DNA from: DATHTC01 sp963746805
GTDB taxonomy: Bacteria > Actinomycetota > Thermoleophilia > Gaiellales > Gaiellaceae
NCBI GenBank assembly: GCA_963746805.1
Contig: CAVVCQ010000008.1
Coordinates: 1,283,887-1,347,886 of the forward strand
Direction of reading: 5' to 3'
DNA length: 64,000 nucleotides
Position 1 is the first letter of the stretch, and each line of letters opens with the position of its first letter. A model generated the notes under the pieces. That model made no database searches and was not told the origin of the DNA. It worked only from the letters and a program-made list of their open reading frames with translations. Positions 26,508 to 35,288 of the stretch are shown here, in pieces. The position numbers were made by a program, and so were the translations under genes.

Positions 26508-27380
26508 GTGATCGCGACAATGCTGAAGGGCCGCCTCGGGAATCAGATGTTCCAGTACGCGGCCGGGCGCGCGCTCGCCGAGCGGCATGGTGCCCGAGCT
26601 CGTCCTCGACACGAGCTGGATGCTCGAGTTCCGGCGCGGCGGGGGTGTCGCGGAAAACGAGCTCGTTTGCTTTGGCCTGGACGAGGAGGTGCGCCCGGTG
26701 TGGGAGGTGGCCCGCGTGCCGAATCCGCGGCCGTGGGTGCACAGGCTCCAGCGGCTCCGCCCGAGCGGCGCGCCGCTTCGTCCGCGTGATCGAGGAGAAC
26801 CTGCGCACGAACGCCTTCGCCCCCGAGGTCCTGACCGCGCCGGACCAGACCTACCTCCGCGGGTACTGGCAGTTCGAGGACTACTTCGCCGACCAGGCGG
26901 CGGCGATCCGGGCCGCGTTCGCGTTCCCCGCCCCCGGCGAGGAGACCCGGCGGATCCTCGGCGGCCTCGAGGGTGCCCCGACCGCATCCCTCCACGTCCG
27001 CCGCGCCGACTACGCGCAGCTCTCGCAGCTCGGCTTCCTCGACGCGGACTACTACCGACGCGCGGTCGACGCACTTGCCTCGCGCGTCGAGGGCCTCCGC
27101 CTGCTCGTGGTCTCGGACGACCCCGCCTGGTGCAGGGCCGAGCTGCAGCTGCCATTCCCGACGACCGTGGTCGAGCGACCTCTCGCGGCCGACCGCGCCT
27201 GGGAGGACATGCTGCTCGTCAGCCGCTGCGACCACCACGTGATCGCGAACAGCACGTTCAGCTGGTGGGGTGCGTGGCTGAACCCGTCGGACGACGAAGC
27301 TCGTCGTCGCGCCCACCCGCTGGACGCTCTCCGACCGCCGCGCCGGCGACCCCGTGCCGAAGCGCTGGCTCCGCGTCTAG
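26508..27380 (+). CDS. alpha-1,2-fucosyltransferase-like (GT11), frameshifted three times
   Basis: Combined frames contain the GT11 signatures in order: GRLGNQMFQYAAGRALA at the N-terminus, SLHVRRADYAQLS (GDP-fucose binding HxRRxDY) and IANSTFSWWGAWLNP. Extra bases near 26588, 26768 and 27299 move the frame 0 to 1 to 2 to 0; the corrected end reads KLVVAP...KRWLRV before TAG 27378-27380. The protein is ~290 residues, the family's usual length. It would transfer fucose or a related 6-deoxyhexose from a GDP donor. Confidence 0.85.
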
Positions 27381-27383
27381 GCC

Positions 27384-28199
27384 TCAGGCGGAGCTGCGAA
27401 GGCGCCGGAACGCGTCGCGGCCGGAGCGCAGCGGTGTCGTGATCCGCCAGCTCAGCGACCGCTCCATGACGTCGACGAGCCCGCGCGCAGTTGCGAGGTC
27501 CTGCTCGAGCTCGAGGAGCTGTCCGTACCCGGGCCTGCGGACGGGATCGCCGGCGGACAGGACGTCGGCGAACGCGCCGTACACCTCCGGTGCGCTGTAC
27601 GCCGGCGTGATGCTCTGGCCGTACGCGACTCCTCCCCAGCCGGTCAGGATCACGCCGAGACCGCTCGTGAGCTCGTCCTCGTACGGCCCCTGGCGGTAGA
27701 CCTTGCCCTGCACCATGTCGAGCTCGACGTAGGTCACGTGCTCGAAGCGGTCGAAGTCGATCTGCTCCAGCCCTGCGCGAACGCGCCCGTTGAGCGTGTC
27801 GTGCACGAGGATGACCGTCTTCCCCGAGCACGGCGAGGAGAGGATGTCCTCGACGTCCCGGCTTCGACCCTGCGCCGTGTGGTCGCCGTCGACGAGGGCG
27901 AAGTCGAGGTTGCGCCCGTCGGCGGCGAACCGCTCAAGCATCGGCGGCAGCAGCTCGTGGCTGTTGCCGATGTGGAAGGTGACGTTCGGAAGCTGCTCCG
28001 GGTCGACGTGGTGCGGGAGCGTGAGATCGAAGGCGTGAACCTCGTCGCTGTAGATCGCGGTTGCCTTCACGCTGCCGCCCGTTCCGACCTCGATCGCGAG
28101 CGAGGGCCGCAGCAGGTTGAGGATGCCGTGGAACGCCGCTCGCTCGCCGAGTTGCATCGCCCAATACGCATCGAGGACGTCAGAGAACGCGGTGCTCAC
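27384..28199 (-). CDS. class I SAM-dependent methyltransferase
   Basis: 271 residues from GTG 28199. The SAM-binding region is LAIEVGTGGSVKATAIYS with later LDFALVDGDHTAQGRSRDVE and VILVHDTLNG, the Methyltransf_24 pattern. The C-terminal ~60 residues are helical (LLELEQDLATARGLVDVMERS), as in methyltransferases found with glycosyltransferases in surface-polymer loci. TAGTCT lies 7 bases upstream of the start. It converges on the fucosyltransferase gene with 3 bases between stops. Confidence 0.8.
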   Translation of the reverse strand: MSTAFSDVLDAYWAMQLGERAAFHGILNLLRPSLAIEVGTGGSVKATAIYSDEVHAFDLTLPHHVDPEQLPNVTFHIGNSHELLPPMLERFAADGRNLDFALVDGDHTAQGRSRDVEDILSSPCSGKTVILVHDTLNGRVRAGLEQIDFDRFEHVTYVELDMVQGKVYRQGPYEDELTSGLGVILTGWGGVAYGQSITPAYSAPEVYGAFADVLSAGDPVRRPGYGQLLELEQDLATARGLVDVMERSLSWRITTPLRSGRDAFRRLRSSA

Positions 28200-28206
28200 C
28201 GGCCGG

Positions 28207-28314
28207 AGACTAGATCAGGCTCCAGGAGGCCGGCGTAGCGGCCTGAGCTTCCTGCGACCGCCGCGGCGGGCGGCCCAGTGCCAGGCGCTGGCTTCGTGTC
28301 GAGACCTCTACGAT
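28207..28314. promoter_or_regulatory. divergent leaderless-type promoters of two methyltransferase genes
   Basis: Minus-strand TAGTCT (28207-28212) is 7 bases before GTG 28199; plus-strand TACGAT (28309-28314) is 9 bases before ATG 28324. Neither start has a Shine-Dalgarno sequence. Confidence 0.5.
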
Positions 28315-28323
28315 CCTTTCCCG

Positions 28324-29064
28324 ATGAGCGACCGTTCCTCGAGGCTCCGCGCGCAGAAGCAACGTCTCGGCCGCGCCGTCTATCGCTTCCGGACGAGGGA
28401 GCGTGAGCCGCGGGACCCGCTGAGGCGCGCGCGGCGATACGTTCGCTCCGACGTCGTCAGCGGCGACGTCCAGTTCGAGTTGCTCCGGCTCGAGGGGTGC
28501 ATGCCGACCTCGCGCGTCCTCGAGGTCGGCTGCGGCGCCTTGAGCGCGGGGGCCCACATCATCGAGTACCTCGATCGCGATCGGTACGTCGGCATCGAGC
28601 CGAACCAGTGGCTGATCGACGCGGCTTTGCGGCAGCGACGCGTGCGCAACGCCGTCCGCGAGAAGCGGCCTGTATTCCTGAACCGGACCGACTTCGACGC
28701 CCGCGAGGCAGGCGGCACGTTCGACTACGTCCTCTCTCATTCGGTGCTGTCACACGCGGCCCATTGGCAACTCGACCAGTTCCTCGAGAACGTCGGGCGC
28801 GTGCTAGCGCCGTCCGGGCGCATCGTCGCGTCGTTGATCCTGGCCGAAGGGAACGCGTATGGGAGCGTCGGTACGCCGGACAGGCGCGACTCGATGCATT
28901 CGGAGTGGCAGTACCCGGGGATCTCGTGGTTCTCGCTGCCGACGGTCGTCGCCGCAGCTGCGCGGCACGGACTGAGCGCGACCCACAAGCCCGAGTACAC
29001 GGCGCGGTATGTCAGCCGCAGGCCGCGCGAGTTCCACGACTGGATCGTCTTTGCGCGGAGCTAG
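28324..29064 (+). CDS. class I SAM-dependent methyltransferase
   Basis: 246 residues. SAM-binding motif SRVLEVGCGALSAGAHIIEYL, acidic loop YVGIEPNQWLID, and a FDYVLSHSVLSHAAHWQLDQFLENV region typical of Methyltransf_11/25. The basic N-terminus (RAQKQRLGRAVYRFRTRER) may touch the membrane. It is followed 18 bases later by another methyltransferase gene on the same strand. Confidence 0.75.
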   Translation: MSDRSSRLRAQKQRLGRAVYRFRTREREPRDPLRRARRYVRSDVVSGDVQFELLRLEGCMPTSRVLEVGCGALSAGAHIIEYLDRDRYVGIEPNQWLIDAALRQRRVRNAVREKRPVFLNRTDFDAREAGGTFDYVLSHSVLSHAAHWQLDQFLENVGRVLAPSGRIVASLILAEGNAYGSVGTPDRRDSMHSEWQYPGISWFSLPTVVAAAARHGLSATHKPEYTARYVSRRPREFHDWIVFARS

Positions 29065-29082
29065 CTCGCTCAGCCCATTGCG

Positions 29083-29865
29083 ATGAGGTTCCGGCAGATC
29101 CGCACGCGCGTCGAATGGCGCGCCGGACGCGCGATCGCCGCGCGCATGACAGGCCTCGCGCAGGTCGTCGCCCACTTCGACGGGCCGCCGCGACGGCACG
29201 AGCTCGCGGCCGCGGGAACGTGGACGGACTCGCCCGAGACAGCGCTGCGGGCGCAGGGCCTCGACGTCTCGCCCGACGAATCGACCGACCGCGTCGTGTC
29301 GCACTTGAGCGTGCGCATCGACGAGTCGGACGGCGTCTATCCGGCCGAGTTCGGGATTGCCGACGCCACGCTCAAGCTGCTCGCGCTCATCTGCGGACAC
29401 GACAGGGTCTCGAACGTCGTCGAGACCGGCGTGGCGGACGGCCGGACGACGTTCGTCCTGCTCGGCGCCCTGCGCGCGGCCGACGGGCGGCTGACGAGCA
29501 TCGACGTCAGGCCGGACGTAGGGATACTGGTCGCGGACCCGACCGGCTGGGACCTCCGGATCACTGACGGCTCGCCCGACGCCCTGCGCGGCACCCTCGC
29601 GGGACTCGGGCCGCTCGACCTGTTCATTCACGACTCCGACCACGGCTACGACTGCCAGCGGAGCGAGCTGGAGATCGGGTGGCATGCGCTGCGTCCGGGC
29701 GGATGGCTCGTCTGCGACGACGCCGACTGGTCGCACGCGGGCCTCGACTTCGCGGCGACCGTCGACGCGCGGCCGAGCTTCCTGCACAACGCCCGGACCG
29801 TGGCGATGGTCCTACGGAAGCCTTACCCGACGGGTTCGGAGCGCGGCTCAAGCAGCAACGCGTAG
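29083..29865 (+). CDS. class I SAM-dependent methyltransferase (Methyltransf_24-like)
   Basis: 260 residues. SNVVETGVADGRTTFVLLGAL provides the SAM-binding loop; LFIHDSDHGYDCQRSELEIGW and GWLVCDDADWSH are the family's second half. It lies downstream of the previous methyltransferase with an 18-base gap, so probably one transcript. Its 3' end overlaps the convergent FkbM gene by 43 bases. Substrate unknown. Confidence 0.75.
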   Translation: MRFRQIRTRVEWRAGRAIAARMTGLAQVVAHFDGPPRRHELAAAGTWTDSPETALRAQGLDVSPDESTDRVVSHLSVRIDESDGVYPAEFGIADATLKLLALICGHDRVSNVVETGVADGRTTFVLLGALRAADGRLTSIDVRPDVGILVADPTGWDLRITDGSPDALRGTLAGLGPLDLFIHDSDHGYDCQRSELEIGWHALRPGGWLVCDDADWSHAGLDFAATVDARPSFLHNARTVAMVLRKPYPTGSERGSSSNA

Positions 29866-30827
29866 CGGCCGCGGGCGATGCGGGAGAGGTCAGGCGGCTC
29901 GCCGAGGTCCACGAGAACCAGCTCGCGGTCGGCCGGCGCGAGCCGTTCGTCCGGCGCCCCCGTGTCCTCGGCGATCCACCGCGCGCGCAGCCCGTAACGC
30001 CGGCAGAAGTCGACGACGAACGATGGTGCGTCCGCATTCCAGGCGGCATGCACCTCGACGACGATCGTCGGCAGTGGACCGTCGGTGAGCTGCGGCTCGA
30101 GGCCGCGGAGGACGTCGTCCTCGTGTCCCTCGACGTCGATCTTGACGAGGCGCAGCCGTTCGCGGTCGTCGGGGACGATGAGCGCGTGCAATGGGCGGAT
30201 CCTGACCTCCGTCGACTCGCCACCGCTGCCGCCGGGCTCGCGTCTCAGCGACGACGACGCGTCGTGCCCGCTCGCAGGGCCGTGGAGGACTGCGACGTCG
30301 TCCGTCGCGCCTGCGGCGAGCTCGAGCGCTGTGACCCGGTCGTCGAAGGCGTTGAGGTCGACGTTACGCCGCAGCGTGGTGAACGTCGTCGGCCCCGGCT
30401 CGAGCGCGTACACACGGCCCATGGGGCCGACGAGCCTCGCCCCGAGCACGGTGTAGAGCCCGGTGTTCGCCCCCACGTCCACGAAGACGTCTCCCGCCCG
30501 CAGCAAGCCCTGGATGACCGCGCCCACGTTCCATTCCCAGAGACCGGAGACGGCGAGCGTTCGACCCGAGACGCCGCCCATGTCCGCGAGCAGGAGCACG
30601 TCTCCCCGCGCCCTGACGACGAACTCGCAGTCCATCCGCTCGGCGAGCGGCCGCGCGACGTGCCAGTACGCGTATGCGCGCAGGCGCCGCGTTGGCAGGC
30701 CTCGCAGCGTCGCGAACACGCGAGCCGCAGCCTGCGGACGACGCCCGAGCCGTGCACCGAGACCCGGCAGAAGCCGTTCGCGCGGGCGGATCAGCGATCC
30801 GGCCCAGGTGCGGTATCGGGCGAGCAC
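29823..30827 (-). CDS. FkbM-family methyltransferase
   Basis: About 334 residues from GTG 30827. Core motifs VFVDVGANTGLYTVLGARL, YALEPGPTTFTTLRRNV and LVKIDVEGHEDDVLRGLEPQ are diagnostic of the FkbM domain, which O-methylates sugars or polyketides. The N-terminal ~100 residues are family-variable. TATCCT lies 8 bases upstream of the start. Confidence 0.85.
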   Translation of the reverse strand: MLARYRTWAGSLIRPRERLLPGLGARLGRRPQAAARVFATLRGLPTRRLRAYAYWHVARPLAERMDCEFVVRARGDVLLLADMGGVSGRTLAVSGLWEWNVGAVIQGLLRAGDVFVDVGANTGLYTVLGARLVGPMGRVYALEPGPTTFTTLRRNVDLNAFDDRVTALELAAGATDDVAVLHGPASGHDASSSLRREPGGSGGESTEVRIRPLHALIVPDDRERLRLVKIDVEGHEDDVLRGLEPQLTDGPLPTIVVEVHAAWNADAPSFVVDFCRRYGLRARWIAEDTGAPDERLAPADRELVLVDLGEPPDLSRIARGRYALLLEPRSEPVG

Positions 30828-30835
30828 GGATCGGG

Positions 30836-30878
30836 AGGATACGGACCGAGCGGAACGCCGACACGCGCCGACTACGCT
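30836..30878. promoter_or_regulatory. divergent leaderless promoters
   Basis: Minus-strand TATCCT (30836-30841), 8 bases before GTG 30827; plus-strand TACGCT (30873-30878), 6 bases before GTG 30885. Confidence 0.55.
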
Positions 30879-30884
30879 GCCGAC

Positions 30885-32900
30885 GTGGAGAGGTCGACGC
30901 GCCCGCGCCGGATCGCGCTCGTCGCGGGAGGCTTCCTCGGCTTCCCACATTCCGGCGGCATGGGCACGGCGACCTCGTTTCTCGCCATCAGCCTGGCGCG
31001 GTCGGGCCACAGCGTCGAGATCGTGTGCGTCCGGCCGAACGTCGACTACCCGATCGAGCCGCAATGGCGGGACGTGCTGGCGAGGGAAAGGGTCGGGATC
31101 AGGCTCGTGACGGCGCCGGCCGACGTCGAGCCGGACGTGCTCGCGCTTCCGGTCGCGACGCTCGAGGCCCTCCGCGACGCCCCTCCGGACGTAGCGATCG
31201 TGCAGGACTGGGGCGGCTACGGTTTCGCGGCGCTGACGATGCGGGAGCTCGGGCTCGCGTTCTCCGAGACGCTCTTCGTGATGTACACCCACGGGTCCCG
31301 GCGCTGGATCGCGGAGGCGCACGGGAAGCTGCCCGACTCGCCGCGAGTCGGTGCTGATGGCGGAGCTCGAGCGTGCGACGGCGGAGCTGGCCGACGCCGT
31401 CGTCAGTCCGAGCCGGTACCTGCTTGGCTGGATGCGCGGGCGCGGCTGGGCTCTGCCCGACCGCTCGCTCGCGGTGCCGCTCCTGACCGAGGGCGCCCTC
31501 TTCGGGCGCGCGGCCCAGCCGCCGGCGGCATCGCCTGTGTCCCGGATCGCGTACTTCGGACGCGTCGAGGACCGCAAGGGGATCCAGCCCTTCCTCCGGG
31601 CCGTCGCGGGTCTCGGCCACGCCCGTCTGGCTCGGCTCGAGCTCCACCTCCTCGGGTCCACGAGCGTCGCCTGGACTCCCGAGCGGCTGGCGGGCGAGCT
31701 GGGCGAGGCGGCGCTCGCGTCGCTGCGAGCGTTCGAGGCGCATACGGCGCTGACCCGCACCGAGGCGCTGGCGCTGTTGCGGCGACCCGGCACGCTGGCG
31801 GTGATCCCGTCCCTGGACGACAACTCGCCGAACACCGTCTACGAGTGCCTCGAAGCGGGCGTGCCCATGATCGCGAGCGCCGTGGGTGGGATTCCCGAGC
31901 TCGTCGCAGAGGAGGACCGAGAACGGGTGCTCTTCGAGCCGTCGCCGGCAGGGATCCGCGCCGCGCTCGAGCGCGCGCTCGACGCCGACACGCCTTTCGC
32001 GGCCGCACGACCCGCCTTCGACGCGGATCGCCTCGGCGCGCGCGTGGGAGGACGTTGTCCAGGGATCGCCGCGGGGACGCAGCGGCGAGGGCACGGCGAC
32101 GCCACTCGTGACGGCGGTCGTCGCCGCGAGTGACTCTCGCGACGGTCGACCGCGCGCTCGCGGGTTGGCGCGGCAGCGCACTCCGCCGCTCGAGACCATG
32201 GTCGTGCGGGGGCAGGACGGGGGCGCGCTCGACGGTGTCCGAGTCGTCGAGGCCCCGACGCGTCGACGTGGCAAGCCTGGCAGGATCGGCGCGCGCGAGG
32301 CGCGTGGAGACTGGGTCTTGCTCCTCACCGGAGACGACGAGCCGGGCGAGGACGGCTCGTCGCACGTGCTCGTGTGGGCAGCGGCGGCGAGCAGTGCGGA
32401 TGCGGTGACGTGCGGGCTGCGCGACTCCGCCGAGAGCGCGGCGCGACGTCTGTTCCGGGAGGCGCGGCCGGCGGCGTCGGCGTGCGTGGAGAACGTCTTC
32501 GGGTCGGCGGGACTCGTGCGGCGGACGCTGGTCGCAGAGTCGGAGCCGGACACGGCCGATGGCCGGGACCCCGCGTGGCCGCTCTACGCATCGCTTTACG
32601 CGGCCGGACGCGACGATCGTGTCGGTGCCGGAGGTGCATGCTCGTTCGGCCGCGGCGGTCGAGGCAGGCTCGCGGACCGCGCGCCGGAGGCGACGGCCGT
32701 ACTTCGGGCGTACGAGAATCGCCTGCCTCGCGGTCTCGCGGCCCTGCCGGCCCTCGCCGTCGCGAACGCCCTTCGGGCGAACTCGGGCCGTCGAGCCGCC
32801 GATCGGGAAGCGCGTCCTCCACGTCCTGCGCAACGACGGGGCGCTCGCGCTCGTGCGCCGCGCGGCCCGGCGCGCCGGACGTCAGCGGGATCGCTCGTAG
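30885..32900 (+). CDS. two-domain glycosyltransferase (GT4 plus GT2-like), several frameshifts
   Basis: The first ~390 residues are GT4: ALVAGGFLGFPHSGGMGTAT, RIAYFGRVEDRKGIQPFLRA and TVYECLEAGVPMIASAVGGIPE. After a shift near 32045 the protein continues with a GT2-like module: PLVTAVVAASDS, LARQRTPPLETMVVR, GAREARGDWVLLLTGDDEPGE and VTCGLRD. The end reads KRVLHVLRNDGALALVRRAARR before TAG 32898-32900. Shifts occur near 31345, 32045, 32130-32165, 32605, 32675 and 32795, more than in any other gene here, so the C-terminal half is least certain. TACGCT lies 6 bases before the GTG. Confidence 0.65.
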
Positions 32901-32907
32901 CGCGCGC

Positions 32908-33702
32908 TCACCACGCGGTCCACCCGCCGTCGACGACGAGGTTCGCGCCCGTGACGTACGAGGACGCGTCGGAAACGAGGAACACGACGGCGCCGACCGC
33001 CTCGCCCGACTCGAGCATCCGCCCGAGCGGCACGCGCGCCTCGTAGGCGTCGAGGAACGCGCGCGGCTGGTCGTTCGCGACTCCGGCGAGCGTGAGCGTG
33101 TTGACGCGGACGCCGCTGCGCGCCCAGTACGTGGCGAGGTAGCGCGTCAGGTTCAGCACCGCCGACTTCGAGACCGAGTACGCGACCGGCTTGAAGAACT
33201 CCTCGCCGGCGCTGCGGCGGAACTCGTACACGTCCTGCTGGGGGGAGAGGAGCCCGTAGACCGACGAGACGTTGACGATCGCGCCACGCCCCTCGCGCGC
33301 CATCGCGCCGCCGACCACCTGGCAGGCGAGGAACATCCCCTTCACGTTCACGTCCATCACGCGGTCGAACGACGCCTCGGGGTACTGCTCGAACGGCCCG
33401 ACCTCGTCCGCCGGGGCGTCCGGCGGCGAGTCGATCGCGGCGTTGTTGACGAGCGCGTGCGGGACGCCCCACGCCCGCTCGATCTCGCCGAGCGCCGCCT
33501 CGAGCGACGCGCGGTCGGTGACGTCGACCCGCCAGACGCGCGTGGCGTCGCTCTCCACGCCGTCGGGCGGGTCCGCGACGTCGAGGATCGCCACCTTCGC
33601 GCCGCGCTCGGCGAGCGCCGCCGCGTATGTCGCCCCGAGCTGGCCGAGGCCGCCGGTGACGACGACGACGCGCCCGGCGACGTCGAACAGCGGGTCGGTC
33701 AC
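32908..33702 (-). CDS. short-chain dehydrogenase/reductase
   Basis: 264 residues from a GTG overlapping the KdsC-like stop. TGGLGQLGATYAAALAERGA cofactor loop, LVNNAAID, catalytic serine in IVNVSSVYGLLS and the YSVSK catalytic pair; the C-terminus SSYVTGANLVVDGGWTAW is classical SDR. It is the last gene of the NeuB operon and probably oxidises or reduces a nucleotide sugar or nonulosonate intermediate. Confidence 0.88.
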   Translation of the reverse strand: MTDPLFDVAGRVVVVTGGLGQLGATYAAALAERGAKVAILDVADPPDGVESDATRVWRVDVTDRASLEAALGEIERAWGVPHALVNNAAIDSPPDAPADEVGPFEQYPEASFDRVMDVNVKGMFLACQVVGGAMAREGRGAIVNVSSVYGLLSPQQDVYEFRRSAGEEFFKPVAYSVSKSAVLNLTRYLATYWARSGVRVNTLTLAGVANDQPRAFLDAYEARVPLGRMLESGEAVGAVVFLVSDASSYVTGANLVVDGGWTAW

Positions 33703-34187
33703 CGCTTCGCCTCCCAGACCGCGTCGCAGAACTCGCGCACGCAGCCTTCGCCGCCGGCGCGGGTCAGCACCCAGCGCGCGAGCGGCACGACCTCGGGCCA
33801 CGCGTCCGCGGGCACGACCGGGAGCCCGACCGCGCCGAGGCACGCCGCGTCGTTGACGTCGTTCCCGACGTAGGCGACCTCGTCGAGGGCCGCGCCCGCC
33901 TGCGCCGCCCGCTCCTCGAGCACCGCCAGCTTGTCGTCGACGCCGTGCACGCACTCGGCCAGGAGCTTCGCCGCGCGCGCCCCGACGACCGCGTTCGCCT
34001 CGGTCGAGACGATGAGGTACTGCACCTCGACCTCGTCGAGCCGGCGCAGGCCGAGCCCGTCGCTCCGCGAGCAGCGGACGCTCTCCTCGCCGCGCTCGTT
34101 CACCCAGACGCGGTTGTCGGTGAAGACGCCGTCGAAGTCGAAGACCGCGAGCCGGACGCGCGCGAGCAGCGGTGCGAGGTCGGTCAC
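33699..34187 (-). CDS. KdsC-like HAD phosphatase
   Basis: 162 residues from a GTG overlapping the NeuB stop. HAD motif I is LAVFDFDGVFTDNRVWV, with EESVRCSRSDGLGLRRL after it and motif IV YVGNDVNDAACLGAVG; it lacks a cap domain, as in KdsC and the phosphatase part of some CMP-acylneuraminate synthetases. It would dephosphorylate the product of the synthase next to it. Confidence 0.85.
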   Translation of the reverse strand: MTDLAPLLARVRLAVFDFDGVFTDNRVWVNERGEESVRCSRSDGLGLRRLDEVEVQYLIVSTEANAVVGARAAKLLAECVHGVDDKLAVLEERAAQAGAALDEVAYVGNDVNDAACLGAVGLPVVPADAWPEVVPLARWVLTRAGGEGCVREFCDAVWEAKR

Positions 34188-35287
34188 GCGTCGTCGCGGC
34201 CGAGCGACGACGACACTGCCTCCGCGGCCGGGACGAGGTCGTCGTGCGCGATCGCGTCCTCCTCGAACAGCGGACGCGCGAGGACGCGGCCGAGCAGGCC
34301 GTCGAGCTCGTACGGCGGCAGCCCGCCGTCGCCCGGCGACTTCGACACGAGGTCGCCTGGAGCGAGCACGTGGCCCGCCGGCAGGTCGCGCGCCGCGACG
34401 AGCTTCTTGCCCATCTTCTGCAGCGGCCGCACCTCGCTCGGCAGCGGGCGCTTGACGCCGTCGCCGAGCGCGACCGGGACGCGGCGCAGGTCGCGCACGA
34501 GCTTCCGCATCCCGTCGGGCATCAGCGAGAAGGCGTGGTCGGTGCCCTTCCAGGCGTGGTTGAGCGTGAAGTGCTTCTCGATCACGCGGGCGCCGAGCAT
34601 GTACGCGACGAGGGACATCGCGATCCCGTTGTGGTGGTCGGAGAGGCCGATCACGTGGTCGGGGTAGCGCTCGCGGAGCGTCTCGATCACGCGCAGGTTC
34701 AGCTCCTCGACCTCCGCCGGGTAGGCGGCCGTGCACTGGAGCAGGCAGACCTCGGTGTTGAGCGGCAGCACGGCCTCGAGCGCGCGGTCGGCGTCCTCGA
34801 GCGTGGCGCCGCCGAGCGACAGGATCAGCGGCTTGCCCTTCGCCGCGACGTGGCGGAGCAGCGGCGTGTTCCCGAGGTCGCCGGACGCGATCTTGAAGGC
34901 GGGCAGGTCGAGGTCGGCGAGGAAGTCCGCACTCGCCTCGTCGAACGCCGTGGCGAACATCGCAACCCCGAGCTCGCGGCAGTGCTCGCGCAGCTCGAAC
35001 CAGGCGTCGGCCGGGAGCTCGAGCGCCTCGCGGTGCTCGCCGTACGTCGTGCCGAAGCTGTTCTCGTTGTCGTACGGCTGGTCGTAGAGGGCACGCGTGA
35101 AGAGGCGCCGGTTGTCCCGCTTCTGGAACTTGACGGCGTTCACGCCCGCGTCCGCCGCCGCGTCGACGAGCTGCTTCGCCCGCTCGAGCTCGCCCTGGTG
35201 GTTGTGGCCGATCTCGGCGATGACGTAGCAGTCGCCGTCGTCGGAGATGCGGGTTCCGGCGATCGTCAGCTCGCGCATCCGGGCCAT
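34184..35287 (-). CDS. N-acetylneuraminate synthase family enzyme
   Basis: 367 residues. TIM-barrel signatures VIAEIGHNHQGELERAKQLVD, AVKFQKRDN, KIASGDLGNTPLL and VIEKHFTLNHAWKGTDHAFSL (metal-binding histidine), plus a C-terminal SAF/antifreeze-like domain (VAARDLPAGHVLAPGDLVS) as in NeuB/SpsE. It condenses phosphoenolpyruvate with an N-acylhexosamine to give a nonulosonic acid. The KdsC-like phosphatase follows in a GTGA overlap, suggesting a phosphorylated substrate. The cytidylyltransferase that would activate the product is at 23494-24234. Confidence 0.92.
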   Translation of the reverse strand: MARMRELTIAGTRISDDGDCYVIAEIGHNHQGELERAKQLVDAAADAGVNAVKFQKRDNRRLFTRALYDQPYDNENSFGTTYGEHREALELPADAWFELREHCRELGVAMFATAFDEASADFLADLDLPAFKIASGDLGNTPLLRHVAAKGKPLILSLGGATLEDADRALEAVLPLNTEVCLLQCTAAYPAEVEELNLRVIETLRERYPDHVIGLSDHHNGIAMSLVAYMLGARVIEKHFTLNHAWKGTDHAFSLMPDGMRKLVRDLRRVPVALGDGVKRPLPSEVRPLQKMGKKLVAARDLPAGHVLAPGDLVSKSPGDGGLPPYELDGLLGRVLARPLFEEDAIAHDDLVPAAEAVSSSLGRDDA

Positions 35288-35288
35288 G

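Noticed and set aside
26587..27699. A long hypothetical protein over the fucosyltransferase
   Set aside because: Only its first ~60 codons are real; the remainder is an out-of-frame continuation.
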